From positions 1-64,000 of the forward strand of contig CAMCUP010000009.1 of assembly GCA_945878885.1 (NCBI GenBank): a DNA stretch of 64,000 nucleotides. The letters are read 5' to 3'. This document shows positions 45,150-55,023 of the stretch, piece by piece. The notes under the pieces are model-generated. The model made no database searches, was not told the origin of the DNA, and saw only the letters and a program-made list of their open reading frames with translations. Positions within the stretch are counted from its first letter, which is position 1; each line of letters begins with the position of its first letter. The translations under genes and the position numbers were made by a program. The stretch comes from Polynucleobacter meluiroseus. GTDB lineage: Bacteria > Pseudomonadota > Gammaproteobacteria > Burkholderiales > Burkholderiaceae.

Positions 45150-45632
45150 CTATAAAGTTACAGTTAAAGACTGAATTACCTCAGCTGGGGCTTGCACTAA
45201 TTCAATTAAAACGCCTTCACCACTAAAAGGAAATTCATCATTGGCTTTGGGATGAATAAAGATAATGTCGTGACCTCCAGCACCTGGGCGAATGCCGCCT
45301 GGTGTAAAACGTAAGCCTTGCTCCGTGAGCCATTCTACTGCCAATGGTAGATCATCGACCCATAAACCAATATGATTTAAAGGTGTTTGCTGCACTGCTG
45401 GTTTTTTATCAAGATCAATGGGCTGCATTAAATCAACTTCTACTTCATGACTACCACTACCCATCGCGCAAATATCTTCATCAACATTTTCCCGTGTCGA
45501 AACAAAGGTATATTTAAATTGCAAGCCCAACAAGTCAATCCATAAGCGCCGTAATTTACTTTTATCAGTACCGCCAATAGCAATTTGTTGTACCCCTAAA
45601 ATTCGGAAAGGCCGTTCACTCACTGTTTGCAT
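45150..45632 (-). CDS. VOC-family protein, probable methylmalonyl-CoA epimerase
   Basis: 160 residues with two glyoxalase-fold modules. Metal-ligand positions are H87 in [10 protein letters not shown] and the C-terminal glutamate in VLIELVQ. The position of the first histidine of canonical epimerases is Q16 (VQQIAIGG). Its place between propionyl-CoA carboxylase and methylmalonyl-CoA mutase genes on one side and tsaB on the other suggests it racemises methylmalonyl-CoA, linking the S product of the carboxylase to the R substrate of the mutase. Function is inferred from context. Confidence 0.7.
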   Translation of the reverse strand: MQTVSERPFRILGVQQIAIGGTDKSKLRRLWIDLLGLQFKYTFVSTRENVDEDICAMGSGSHEVEVDLMQPIDLDKKPAVQQTPLNHIGLWVDDLPLAVEWLTEQGLRFTPGGIRPGAGGHDIIFIHPKANDEFPFSGEGVLIELVQAPAEVIQSLTVTL

Positions 45633-45662
45633 ATTAGTTTTCTCAATTAATTATTATAAAAA

Positions 45663-47705
45663 TTATTGAAAGCGCATGATAATTTGATCTACCGACAAAC
45701 TATCGCCCTGTTGTACCAATAACTCTGAAACGACACCATCTTGCGCAGCTAGCAGGGTATTTTCCATTTTCATTGCCTCAATTGCTACTAATTTTTGACC
45801 TGCAATTACAGTTTCACCAGCCTTAACGCAGAGTTGCGTTAATAACCCGGGCATCGGCGAAAATAGCATTTTAGAATTATCGGGTAAGGCTTTAATCGGC
45901 ATACGTTGTTGCATGGCCCCGCCAAATGGGCTTAAGACGATGCAATCATACTGCGCGCCATCTAACACTAAATGATAAGCAATGTCCCGCCGCACAACTT
46001 GCGCAGTTAGCTTGCGCGTGCCATTGATAGTGGCCTGTAAAATAATTGTGCCAGGGCGCCAATTACTTGCAATGTCATAGTGGCTTATCCCATTTTCACC
46101 CTCAACAAAAATGGTATAAGCGCCATTTTTTTGTTCAATTCGAGTTGGTAAGTTGTATTGATCATCGCTTGAGCCTACCCGTCTACCTGTAACCACCATA
46201 AAGCGCTTCGCGATTACCATTTCGTGCCCAACCAATTGGCCATCAATCAGTTGAATGTGCTCTAAGTAGCGATGACGCATAAACGTCGCTAAAGCGGCAA
46301 ATAAATAAGGGTCACTTGGTTGAACCGAGTCATGGTGAAAACCCTCAGGATATTCTTCGGCAATAAAGCCCGTATTAAAGTCACCAGAAACAAAACGTGG
46401 ATGCTGAAATAAGGCTGCCTGAAAAGGGATGGTCGAGTGAATGCCACGAATCACAAATTCATTTAAGGCGCTGCGCATTTTCTCGATTGCTTCTTGCCGA
46501 TTTGCCCCATGCACAATAAGCTTCGCAATCATCGAGTCGTAATACATCGGTATTTCGCCACCCTCAAATACACCAGTGTCAACTCGTACCCCATTAATTG
46601 CTTCAGGAGGATGATATTTCACTAAGCGGCCAGTCGAAGGTAAAAAGTTTCGAAATGGATCATCGGCATTAATACGACATTCCATTGCCCAGCCATTTAA
46701 CTGGATTTGCTCTTGGGTAAAAGCTAACTTTTCACCCGCAGCAATACGAATCATTTGCTCGACCAAATCAAGCCCTGTAATTGCTTCGGTAACTGGATGC
46801 TCAACTTGTAAGCGAGTATTCATTTCTAAAAAATAAAAAGATTGATCAGCGCCGACGACAAACTCAACCGTACCGGCCGACTGATATTGCACCGCCTTAG
46901 CTAAGGCAACCGCTTGTTCACCCATGGATTTGCGTGTGGCAGCACTAATAAAAGGTGATGGCGCCTCTTCTATTACTTTTTGATGGCGCCGTTGAATCGA
47001 GCACTCCCGCTCCCATAAATAGACCACATTGCCATAGGCGTCACCAAGTACTTGAATTTCAATATGCCGTGGTTCAACTATAAATTTTTCAATAAATACT
47101 CGGTCATCACCAAAATTATTAGCTGCCTCAGTTTTGCACGTTACAAAGCCACTGAGTACTTCTGCATCATTATTGGCAACGCGCAGCCCTTTGCCACCCC
47201 CACCAGCTGAGGCTTTAATCATTACCGGGTAACCAATTCCTTGGGCAATTTTGACAGCCTCTTCTGGGCCATCAACCACTTCGTTGTAGCCTGGAATAGT
47301 ATTTACTTTTGCTGCTAAAGCCAGTTTTTTAGATGCTATTTTGTCGCCCATCGCTGCAATTGCTGCAAATTTTGGACCAATAAATATAATCCCTTGGGCT
47401 TCGGTACGTTCTGCAAATTCAGCATTTTCAGATAAAAAACCATAACCTGGATGAACTGCCTCAGCACCAGTATCTTTACAAGCCTGAATAATGCGCTCAA
47501 TTAATAAATAAGAATCGCGTGATGGGGCTGGGCCAATATAAACAGCTTCATCGGCCATGCGCACATGTCGGGCTTCGCGATCTGCCTCAGAAAAAACTGC
47601 TACTGTTTTAATACCCAGTCGTTGTGCGGTGGCAATGATTCGGCAAGCAATTTCACCCCGATTAGCGATTAAAATTTTCTTAAATAGAGCCTTTGTCATC
47701 TTCAA
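45663..47705 (-). CDS. pccA: Propionyl-CoA carboxylase alpha subunit (biotin carboxylase plus carrier)
   Basis: 680 residues. N-terminal biotin carboxylase/ATP-grasp domain (KILIANRGEIACRI; GGGGKGLRV; EMNTRLQVEHPVTE), a middle BT-type domain and a C-terminal biotinyl domain with EAMKMEN, carboxybiotin lysine K646. It carboxylates biotin for transfer by PccB. Context with mutase and MeaB favours propionyl-CoA over other acyl-CoA substrates. Confidence 0.93.
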   Translation of the reverse strand: MKMTKALFKKILIANRGEIACRIIATAQRLGIKTVAVFSEADREARHVRMADEAVYIGPAPSRDSYLLIERIIQACKDTGAEAVHPGYGFLSENAEFAERTEAQGIIFIGPKFAAIAAMGDKIASKKLALAAKVNTIPGYNEVVDGPEEAVKIAQGIGYPVMIKASAGGGGKGLRVANNDAEVLSGFVTCKTEAANNFGDDRVFIEKFIVEPRHIEIQVLGDAYGNVVYLWERECSIQRRHQKVIEEAPSPFISAATRKSMGEQAVALAKAVQYQSAGTVEFVVGADQSFYFLEMNTRLQVEHPVTEAITGLDLVEQMIRIAAGEKLAFTQEQIQLNGWAMECRINADDPFRNFLPSTGRLVKYHPPEAINGVRVDTGVFEGGEIPMYYDSMIAKLIVHGANRQEAIEKMRSALNEFVIRGIHSTIPFQAALFQHPRFVSGDFNTGFIAEEYPEGFHHDSVQPSDPYLFAALATFMRHRYLEHIQLIDGQLVGHEMVIAKRFMVVTGRRVGSSDDQYNLPTRIEQKNGAYTIFVEGENGISHYDIASNWRPGTIILQATINGTRKLTAQVVRRDIAYHLVLDGAQYDCIVLSPFGGAMQQRMPIKALPDNSKMLFSPMPGLLTQLCVKAGETVIAGQKLVAIEAMKMENTLLAAQDGVVSELLVQQGDSLSVDQIIMRFQ

Positions 47706-47717
47706 TTTACCTTGGCA

Positions 47718-49250
47718 TTACAGCGGAATATTGCCATGCTTACGCGTCGGATTTTGTAGTGCTTTGTCTTTCAACATAACTAGCGATCTGGCGATACGCT
47801 TACGGCTCTCGTGCGGCAAAATGACATCATCAATATAGCCACGTCGTCCTGCGACAAATGGATTCGCAAATTTTGCTTTGTACTCAGCTTCTCGGGCATT
47901 GATTTTATTGGCATCCCCTTTTTCTTCGCGAAAAATAATCTCCACAGCGCCTTTGGGCCCCATCACGGCAATTTCTGCCGATGGCCAAGCAAAGTTCACG
48001 TCACCGCGCAAATGTTTGGAGGCCATCACATCATAAGCACCGCCATAAGCTTTACGAGTAATTAATGTAACCTTTGGCACCGTGCAATCAGCATACGCAT
48101 AAAGTAATTTAGCACCATGCTTAATAATGCCGCCGTACTCTTGCGCAGTGCCCGGCATAAAACCAGGCACATCAACTAGAGTCACAATCGAAATATTAAA
48201 GGCATCACAAAAGCGCACAAAACGAGCCGCTTTAATCGATGATTTAATATCCAAGCAGCCTGCTAATACCAGTGGCTGGTTAGCAACGATACCAATAGTT
48301 TGACCTTCCATTCGCGCAAAACCAATAATGATGTTTTTTGCAAAATTGGGTTGTAATTCAAAAAACTCACCATCGTCAGCAATTTTTTGAATTAATTCAT
48401 GCATATCGTAAGGTTGATTTGGATTGGCTGGCACTAAAGTATCAAGCGAATAATCAGGCTCTTCATTGCGTTTAGCCGAACGCACAATAGGTGGCTTTTC
48501 ACGATTGGATAGCGGCAAATAATTAAAAAAGCGCCGTAACATCATGATCGCTTCAACATCATTTTCAAAGGCTAGGTCACAAACACCCGAAACAGTAGAG
48601 TGAGTCATTGCTCCGCCCAACTCTTCTGCACTAACATCTTCATGAGTTACGGTTTTCACTACCTCAGGGCCCGTAACAAACATATACGAACTATCTTTGA
48701 CCATAAAAATAAAATCGGTCAATGCTGGAGAGTAAACTGCGCCGCCGGCACATGGCCCCATGATCAATGAAATTTGTGGAATTACACCTGACGCAGTAAC
48801 GTTACGTTGAAAAATTTCAGCATATCCACCTAATGACGCTACACCCTCTTGAATCCGTGCGCCTCCCGAATCGTTTAAACCAATTACTGGCGCCCCAACC
48901 TTAAGAGCTTGATCCATTATTTTGCATATTTTTTCAGCATGGGCTTCAGATAATGAGCCGCCTAGCACCGTAAAGTCTTGCGAGAAGACAAATACCAAAC
49001 GGCCATTAATCATGCCGTAACCGGTAACAACTCCATCGCCAGGCACGGTTTGATCGCCCATACCAAAATCGTTGCAGCGATGTTCAACAAACATATCCCA
49101 CTCTTCAAAACTGCCCGCATCCAGTAATAACTCAATACGCTCGCGGGCTGTTAGCTTGCCCTTAGCGTGTTGTGCTTGAATGCGCTTTTGACCTCCGCCT
49201 AAGCGAGCAAGTTCGCGCTTAGCAGCAAGTTGTTCAATAATTTCTTGCAT
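47718..49250 (-). CDS. pccB: Propionyl-CoA carboxylase beta subunit (carboxyltransferase)
   Basis: 510 residues, the normal length. Carboxyltransferase N- and C-domains with [38 protein letters not shown] and [16 protein letters not shown]. It transfers CO2 from biotin to propionyl-CoA. It sits between meaB and pccA with gaps of about 12-20 bases. Confidence 0.95.
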   Translation of the reverse strand: MQEIIEQLAAKRELARLGGGQKRIQAQHAKGKLTARERIELLLDAGSFEEWDMFVEHRCNDFGMGDQTVPGDGVVTGYGMINGRLVFVFSQDFTVLGGSLSEAHAEKICKIMDQALKVGAPVIGLNDSGGARIQEGVASLGGYAEIFQRNVTASGVIPQISLIMGPCAGGAVYSPALTDFIFMVKDSSYMFVTGPEVVKTVTHEDVSAEELGGAMTHSTVSGVCDLAFENDVEAIMMLRRFFNYLPLSNREKPPIVRSAKRNEEPDYSLDTLVPANPNQPYDMHELIQKIADDGEFFELQPNFAKNIIIGFARMEGQTIGIVANQPLVLAGCLDIKSSIKAARFVRFCDAFNISIVTLVDVPGFMPGTAQEYGGIIKHGAKLLYAYADCTVPKVTLITRKAYGGAYDVMASKHLRGDVNFAWPSAEIAVMGPKGAVEIIFREEKGDANKINAREAEYKAKFANPFVAGRRGYIDDVILPHESRKRIARSLVMLKDKALQNPTRKHGNIPL

Positions 49251-49270
49251 AAAATTTCCTTAATAAAGGT

Positions 49271-50302
49271 TTATTTTGCTAACAATTCAAGTAGGCGGCG
49301 CGCTGCCACCGAAGCTGCCATAGTGCCTTGATTTACGGCCCTAACCATTTCTGGTAACAAAGCCTGTACTGCCTCATGCTCGCGAAAACTCGTCTTAAGT
49401 CCGGCTTCAATCCGCTCCCACATCCAAGCGCCTGCTTGAGCTTGGCGTCTAGCTTGTAAACGTCCATTTGCGGTTTGCAATTGCTGAAAGTTCAGAATGT
49501 GCGCCCATAGCTCTGCTACCCCCTGACTATGCAAAGCACTCATTGTCATCACTAATGGATGCCAGCTTACTTTTTCATGGGTAGCATGATCGGGATTGCC
49601 TTGAAAACCTAATAAGCGTAAAGAACTGGTAATAAAGGCTTGGGCGCGCATGGCAGCGTCGGGGTCAATATCTGCCTTATTAATAACAATTAAATCGGCT
49701 AATTCCATCACCCCTTTTTTTATTGCTTGCAAATCATCGCCAGCGTTAGGCAATTGCAACAATAAAAATAAATCGGTCATCCCAGCTACAGCAATTTCAC
49801 TTTGCCCTACCCCTACCGTTTCAATAATGACTACATCATGACCAGCAGCTTCGGCCACTAGCATGGCTTCACGGGTTTTTTCTGCAACTCCTCCCAAGGT
49901 TCCCGAAGATGGGCTGGGGCGAATAAAAGCCTGCTCGTGTACCGATAACTTTTCCATGCGGGTTTTATCACCCAAGATCGAGCCACCCGATAAGCTCGAC
50001 GAAGGATCGATAGCCAATACTGCAACGCGGTGGCCACGTTCAATGAGGTATAAGCCCAGAGTTTCAATTAAGGTTGATTTACCAACGCCAGGCACACCCG
50101 AAATACCCAAACGAAATGACCGTCCGGTATGCGGTAACAAAGTATTTAAAACTTCATCGGCACGGGCCCGATGATCGGCACGAGTCGATTCTAATAAAGT
50201 AATGGTTTTAGCCAAGCCTCGGCGTTGAGCCGTGCTTGGTGCCGCAATAATAGCGTCAACTAAAGCGCGGTCTGTAGCAAGCAGCGAAGAATTTGCCGAC
50301 AT
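49271..50302 (-). CDS. meaB: Methylmalonyl-CoA mutase-associated GTPase MeaB
   Basis: 343 residues, G3E-type P-loop GTPase. Walker A GVPGVGKS (69-76), [22 protein letters not shown] and [12 protein letters not shown] are family signatures, and NKAD gives guanine specificity. MeaB gates cobalamin loading and protects the mutase. Five bases separate it from the mutase gene. Confidence 0.96.
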   Translation of the reverse strand: MSANSSLLATDRALVDAIIAAPSTAQRRGLAKTITLLESTRADHRARADEVLNTLLPHTGRSFRLGISGVPGVGKSTLIETLGLYLIERGHRVAVLAIDPSSSLSGGSILGDKTRMEKLSVHEQAFIRPSPSSGTLGGVAEKTREAMLVAEAAGHDVVIIETVGVGQSEIAVAGMTDLFLLLQLPNAGDDLQAIKKGVMELADLIVINKADIDPDAAMRAQAFITSSLRLLGFQGNPDHATHEKVSWHPLVMTMSALHSQGVAELWAHILNFQQLQTANGRLQARRQAQAGAWMWERIEAGLKTSFREHEAVQALLPEMVRAVNQGTMAASVAARRLLELLAK

Positions 50303-50307
50303 GATAT

Positions 50308-52494
50308 TTAAGTTAAGTTCTGCCGAATTTGTTCGAGCACGTCTTTAGCTGAAGCTGGTATTGGCGTACCCGGACCATAAATGCCCTTAACGCCTGCTTC
50401 ATACAAAAATTCATAATCTTGTTTTGGAATCACGCCACCTACAAATACAATGATGTCATTGCCACCAAGTTTTTTTAATTCGTTAATAATGGCTGGCACC
50501 AAGGTTTTATGACCAGCAGCTAAGGTCGAAATGCCTAGGGCATGCACATCATTTTCGATAGCTTGACGAGCACACTCTTCAGGCGTCTGAAATAAAGGGC
50601 CAATATCGACGTCAAAGCCCAAATCGGCAAAGGCAGTAGCGACCACCTTAGCCCCTCGATCATGCCCATCTTGGCCTAGCTTTGCGATCATGACCCGCGG
50701 GCGACGCCCAACTTCCTTAGCAAATTGGTTAATCTCAATTTTTAGTTTTTCCCAGCCCTCGGCTGAGTCGTAAGCAGCTGCATACACTCCGGTCACCTTT
50801 TGCGTATCGGCGCGATGGCGCCCGTAAACATGCTCTAAAGCATCTGAAACTTCACCAACAGTGGCGCGTAAACGCACTGCATCAACTGCTAAGGCTAACA
50901 AGTTACCTGAATTTTCTTCGGCTGCTTTTGTTAAAGCCTTCAATGCTGCCTCTACCTTAGCACTATCGCGCTTTGCTTTAACACTTTTTAAGCGCGCGAT
51001 TTGGTTATCGCGCACTTTTTCATTGTCAATAATTAGCACATCAACTAAATCTTCTTCAGCTAATTGGTATTTATTAACCCCCACAATGACATCAGTACCC
51101 GAGTCTATTTTGGCTTGTTTCTCAGCCGCAGCTGCTTCAATTTTGAGTTTCGCCCAACCACTCTCAACCGCTTTTGTCATGCCACCGAGCGCATCTACCT
51201 CGAGAATAATTTCCCAGGCTTTATCGGCCATTTCTTGGGTCAAACTTTCCATTAAATAAGATCCAGCCCAAGGATCGATTACGCTACTAATGTGGGTTTC
51301 TTCCTGCAAAATTAACTGGGTATTGCGGGCAATGCGACTCGAGGTCGCCGATGGTAAGGCAATCGCCTCATCGAAAGAATTCGTATGCAACGATTGGGTG
51401 CCGCCAAAAACAGCTGCCATAGCTTCAACTGTAGTACGCACAATATTGTTGTAGGGATCTTGCTCAGTCAATGACCAACCAGAAGTTTGGCAGTGGGTAC
51501 GTAACATTAATGACTTCTGATTTTTAGGTTTAAATTCTTTCATCATGCGCCACCACAATAAGCGCGCGGCCCTCAACTTAGCGACTTCTAAATAGAAATT
51601 CATCCCAATCGCGAAAAAAAATGACAGGCGACCAGCAAAGCCATCTACGTCAAGGCCTTTAGCAAGTGCTGTTTTTACATATTCTTTACCATCAGCCAAA
51701 GTAAATGCCAACTCTAATACTTGGTTAGCGCCCGCTTCTTGCATGTGGTAGCCCGAAATTGAAATCGAATTAAATTTCGGCATGTGTTTGGTGGTGTACT
51801 CAATAATGTCGCCAATAATACGGATCGATGGTTCAGGCGGATAAATGTACGTATTACGCACCATGAACTCTTTTAAAATATCGTTTTGAATCGTGCCCGA
51901 TAACTCCGCTTGGCTAACGCCCTGTTCTTCGCCAGCAACAATGTAGCCTGCCAAAATGGGCAGTACTGCACCATTCATCGTCATCGATACTGAAACTTTA
52001 TCGAGGGGAATGCCATCGAATAAAATTTTCATATCTTCAACCGAATCAATTGCTACTCCAGCCTTACCAACATCACCGGTCACACGGGGATGATCAGAGT
52101 CGTAGCCACGGTGGGTGGCCAAATCAAAGGCGACCGATACACCTTGGCCACCAGCTGCCAGCGCCTCTCGATAAAATGCATTCGACTCTTCAGCAGTAGA
52201 AAACCCTGCATATTGTCGAATGGTCCACGGACGAACTGTGTACATCGTAGCTTGTGGGCCGCGTACAAAAGGCTCAAAACCAGGCAAAGACTGGGAAAAC
52301 GGCAAGTCACGGGTATCGGCTTCGGTATAAAGAGACTTTAAATGAATGCCATCAGGCGTTTTCCACCCCAACTGCTCTACATCGCCGTTAGGTGCGAATT
52401 TTTCAGCTAATTTTTGCCAGCCAGCGAGATCGGCTTTGACAAAATCAGGCCATGATCTGCCAGCAGAGTTGATATTTTTTGGGTCTTTACTCAT
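50308..52494 (-). CDS. scpA: Methylmalonyl-CoA mutase (B12-dependent)
   Basis: About 728 residues, a full-length single-chain mutase: TIM-barrel substrate domain ([18 protein letters not shown], near 85-105) and C-terminal B12 domain with DGHDRG, H611 being the cobalt-coordinating histidine. It interconverts methylmalonyl-CoA and succinyl-CoA. The frame opens 21 codons earlier, but GGAG lies 7 bases before the ATG at 52494, and MSKDPKNI resembles the family start. First gene of the propionate unit, divergent from the GntR regulator. Confidence 0.96.
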   Translation of the reverse strand: MSKDPKNINSAGRSWPDFVKADLAGWQKLAEKFAPNGDVEQLGWKTPDGIHLKSLYTEADTRDLPFSQSLPGFEPFVRGPQATMYTVRPWTIRQYAGFSTAEESNAFYREALAAGGQGVSVAFDLATHRGYDSDHPRVTGDVGKAGVAIDSVEDMKILFDGIPLDKVSVSMTMNGAVLPILAGYIVAGEEQGVSQAELSGTIQNDILKEFMVRNTYIYPPEPSIRIIGDIIEYTTKHMPKFNSISISGYHMQEAGANQVLELAFTLADGKEYVKTALAKGLDVDGFAGRLSFFFAIGMNFYLEVAKLRAARLLWWRMMKEFKPKNQKSLMLRTHCQTSGWSLTEQDPYNNIVRTTVEAMAAVFGGTQSLHTNSFDEAIALPSATSSRIARNTQLILQEETHISSVIDPWAGSYLMESLTQEMADKAWEIILEVDALGGMTKAVESGWAKLKIEAAAAEKQAKIDSGTDVIVGVNKYQLAEEDLVDVLIIDNEKVRDNQIARLKSVKAKRDSAKVEAALKALTKAAEENSGNLLALAVDAVRLRATVGEVSDALEHVYGRHRADTQKVTGVYAAAYDSAEGWEKLKIEINQFAKEVGRRPRVMIAKLGQDGHDRGAKVVATAFADLGFDVDIGPLFQTPEECARQAIENDVHALGISTLAAGHKTLVPAIINELKKLGGNDIIVFVGGVIPKQDYEFLYEAGVKGIYGPGTPIPASAKDVLEQIRQNLT

Positions 52495-52550
52495 TAAGGG
52501 CTCCTTTTTGGCCTTTTTACCGATTAAAGCAACTTGTCTTGCAATTGTGC

Positions 52551-52580
52551 TTGACAAATGGCTTGTTGTCTAGCTATTGT
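52551..52580 (+). promoter_or_regulatory. Candidate promoter of the GntR gene
   Basis: TTGACA (perfect -35, 52551-52556), an 18-base spacer and TATTGT (52575-52580). The expected start site falls in the palindrome at 52577-52600, so a bound regulator would block it. On the other strand TTGACC (52618-52613) is a possible -35 for the mutase operon, with a -10 inside the same palindrome. Confidence 0.45.
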
Positions 52581-52600
52581 ATACATAATTATGGATACAA
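52577..52600. promoter_or_regulatory. Nearly perfect 24-bp palindrome, candidate GntR operator
   Basis: The halves TTGTATACATAA and TTATGGATACAA are inverted repeats with a single mismatched pair. The site lies between the divergent methylmalonyl-CoA mutase operon and a GntR/FCD-type regulator gene. FCD-subfamily regulators bind short palindromes such as TNGTNNNACNA and commonly control adjacent operons. Binding is inferred. Confidence 0.7.
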
Positions 52601-52620
52601 AAATAAGTAATAGGTCAAAA

Positions 52621-53247
52621 ATGAATACCAGACCCCTATATGAAGAAGTGGCAGAACGCCTGCGTACGCAAATATTTGCCCATGACTTCCCTCCAGGAAG
52701 CTGGCTAGATGAGCAAAGCCTAGCTGAACAGTACGGAATAAGCCGAACCCCCATGAGAGAGGCCATTAAGGTGCTTGCCGCCGAGGGCTTAATCACAATG
52801 AAATTGCGGCGAGGGGCCTACGTCACCGAAGTAAATCAAGCCGATTTAGCACAAATCTTTACAGTGTTATCACTGCTCGAGAGCGAAGCTGCCAAAACTG
52901 CTGCCCTTCACGCCAGTGAAAGTGAGCTAAATCGCCTAGATGACCTGCATTTAAAGCTTGAAAAGGCAGCAGCTGATCGTGATTTAGAGCAATTCTTTGA
53001 AATAAACGTACGTTTTCATGACCTTTTGCTTGAAATTACGGGTAATCCTTGGATGACAGGGGTTATCGCAGACTTGCGTAAGGTATTAAAACTGCAGCGA
53101 CGCAATTCCCTCGATCAAACTGGGCGCTTGCAGAATTCATTGCTTGAGCACCGCGGCATCTTAAAAGCCATTTTGCAGCGTGATGGTGAATTGGCAGCCA
53201 AGGCCATGCGTGAGCATTTGGCGCAAGGGCTAGTGGCAAGCCGCTGA
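52621..53247 (+). CDS. GntR family (FadR/FCD subgroup) transcriptional regulator
   Basis: About 208 residues: winged-helix N-terminus (LYEEVAERLRTQIFAHDFPPG, then AEQYGISRTPMREAIKVLAAEGL) and an all-helical FCD effector domain with metal-binding-type histidines (RFHDLLLEITGN; LLEHRGILKAI). The frame opens upstream at 52558, and an ATG at 52591 lies inside the palindrome. MNTRPLYEE at 52621 fits the family best. It probably senses an acyl-CoA or organic acid and controls the divergent propionyl-CoA genes; effector unknown. Confidence 0.88.
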   Translation: MNTRPLYEEVAERLRTQIFAHDFPPGSWLDEQSLAEQYGISRTPMREAIKVLAAEGLITMKLRRGAYVTEVNQADLAQIFTVLSLLESEAAKTAALHASESELNRLDDLHLKLEKAAADRDLEQFFEINVRFHDLLLEITGNPWMTGVIADLRKVLKLQRRNSLDQTGRLQNSLLEHRGILKAILQRDGELAAKAMREHLAQGLVASR

Positions 53248-53285
53248 ATTTATTCGCCCTGTCTCAAAATGCCAAGGCTACAAGC

Positions 53286-53633
53286 TTATTTTTTGACCAC
53301 TAAAGGGCCTGGCAAAGAGGCTAAATACGCTGCAAGGTTACGCATTTGCTTATCTGTTAACCCCTTAGCCTGAGAGCCCATCACGGCATTTTTACGGCCA
53401 TAGTTAGCATTGGTTTCTACTTGGTAGGAGCGCAGCGCGTAATATAAATAGTCCTCATGTTGACCAGCTAAGCGGGGGTAAGTAGGGGCAATCGAGCTGT
53501 AATAATCTGGGCCATGGCAGGTGGCGCAATTACGCTCTGCGGCTAATTTTTTGCCGGCCTCGATATCAGCGGCAAAAGCTAAGCCAGCGCTGGCAAGAAA
53601 AAGAATGCTAATGGCAATAAATTTCATAAACAA
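53286..53633 (-). CDS. Periplasmic monoheme cytochrome c (class I)
   Basis: 115 residues: signal peptide (1-21, AFA), one heme motif CATCH near residue 36, and the cytochrome c4/c553-type segment PRLAGQHEDYLYYALRSYQ. A methionine in the following NAVMGSQA is a plausible axial ligand. An electron carrier; partner unknown. It lies 15 bases downstream of a second monoheme cytochrome gene on the same strand. Confidence 0.88.
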   Translation of the reverse strand: MFMKFIAISILFLASAGLAFAADIEAGKKLAAERNCATCHGPDYYSSIAPTYPRLAGQHEDYLYYALRSYQVETNANYGRKNAVMGSQAKGLTDKQMRNLAAYLASLPGPLVVKK

Positions 53634-53648
53634 ACCTTTAAATCAAAT

Positions 53649-54038
53649 TCATTTCATGGGATTAATCGGGGAGCTTTTATTTTGAGCAGCATAGTATTCG
53701 CCAATATCTGCCATATCTTGATCGGATAAGCTAGCTGAAATAGCACGCATTGTGGGGTGCTTGCGCTCACCTTTTTTATAAGCTAATAAAGAGCTCGCGA
53801 TATACGCGGCAGATTGGCCGCCTATTTTTGGAACGTGATAGACCAAGGGGTAATCTGCTCGATAGTCGGCAATAGCATGACAACCAGAGCAGAGCCAAAC
53901 CTTCGCTTTACCTGCTTCGGCTGACCCTTTTAAATCTTGCGCTTGGGCTGAAATACTGAGACCTAAGCAGGTAGTTAAAACAAGCACCAAAAAAAGCTTT
54001 GCAGAATTAAATCTGCTAACAAACGATGAATTTTTCAT
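53649..54038 (-). CDS. Periplasmic monoheme cytochrome c (class I)
   Basis: About 129 residues. ATG at 54038 gives a signal peptide (ending SAQA), then heme motif CSGCH and VPKIGGQSAAYIASSLLAYK, typical of c4-like halves, with a methionine in HPTMRAIS as likely axial ligand. The frame continues upstream to 54122, but that would add a non-signal extension. Together with the next gene it looks like a diheme c4 split in two. Divergent from the MoxR gene. Confidence 0.86.
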   Translation of the reverse strand: MKNSSFVSRFNSAKLFLVLVLTTCLGLSISAQAQDLKGSAEAGKAKVWLCSGCHAIADYRADYPLVYHVPKIGGQSAAYIASSLLAYKKGERKHPTMRAISASLSDQDMADIGEYYAAQNKSSPINPMK

Positions 54039-54152
54039 AAAAAATGCAAAAGAGAGATTTCGAATTGCTAAGAGTATAGCGGACATGGCTTGCCCGCTTT
54101 GCCATTCATAGGCAAAATACATAGAACCGAATCATTTTTCAAAAAATCTCCT

Positions 54153-55022
54153 ATGAAAACAGTGCCACCCATAACTCCAGCTTCATTTGCTGGTTCTTCT
54201 ACATACGTAGCTACCAGCGACCTTAAATTAGCGGTTAATGCCGCATTAAAGTTACAGCGCCCTCTGTTAGTGAAAGGCGAGCCAGGCACAGGCAAAACGA
54301 TGTTAGCCGAAGAAATCGCCGCGGCCCTAGGCATGCCCCTTTTCCAGTGGCATATTAAATCAACTACCAAAGCCCAACAGGGGCTCTATGAATATGATGC
54401 GGTCAGCCGTTTGCGCGATTCGCAACTAGGCGATGCCAAGGTGAATGACATTCGAAATTACATTATTAAGGGCGTGCTTTGGCAGGCCTTTGAAGCCACT
54501 GAGCCCTCGGTTTTATTAATTGATGAGATTGATAAAGCCGATATCGAATTTCCAAATGATCTCTTACGGGAAATTGATCGTATGGAGTTTTATGTTTACG
54601 AAACCCGTGAGCTGATTCGCGCTAAGTACCGGCCTTTAGTCATCATTACGTCAAATAATGAAAAGGAATTGCCCGACGCATTTTTACGCCGCTGTTTCTT
54701 TCATTACATTGCTTTTCCCGATGCGCAAACCATGCAAAGCATTGTTGAGGTACATCACCCCAATCTTAAACAAGATTTATTGGCTGCCGCACTAAAATCG
54801 TTTTATCAAATTCGCGCCTTGCCTGGCCTGAAGAAAAAACCATCAACTTCAGAATTAATTGACTGGTTAAAATTGTTATTAGCTGAAGATATTGCGCCTG
54901 CTGAGCTTTATCAAACTGATGAAAACGTCTTAATTCCACCGCTTCATGGTGCTTTATTGAAAAACGAACAAGATCTACAACTTTTCGAACGTTTGGTATT
55001 AATGAATCGAAATCACCGCTAA
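54153..55022 (+). CDS. MoxR-family AAA+ ATPase
   Basis: About 289 residues. Walker A GEPGTGKT (near 40-47), Walker B LLIDEIDKAD, sensor ITSNNEKELPDAFLRRCFFH. MoxR ATPases act with VWA proteins as chaperones inserting cofactors or assembling complexes. The closest subgroup in context is CoxD of the CO dehydrogenase cluster. The frame opens at 54090, but the ATG at 54153 fits the family start. It precedes the VWA gene by one base. Confidence 0.9.
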   Translation: MKTVPPITPASFAGSSTYVATSDLKLAVNAALKLQRPLLVKGEPGTGKTMLAEEIAAALGMPLFQWHIKSTTKAQQGLYEYDAVSRLRDSQLGDAKVNDIRNYIIKGVLWQAFEATEPSVLLIDEIDKADIEFPNDLLREIDRMEFYVYETRELIRAKYRPLVIITSNNEKELPDAFLRRCFFHYIAFPDAQTMQSIVEVHHPNLKQDLLAAALKSFYQIRALPGLKKKPSTSELIDWLKLLLAEDIAPAELYQTDENVLIPPLHGALLKNEQDLQLFERLVLMNRNHR

Positions 55023-55023
55023 C

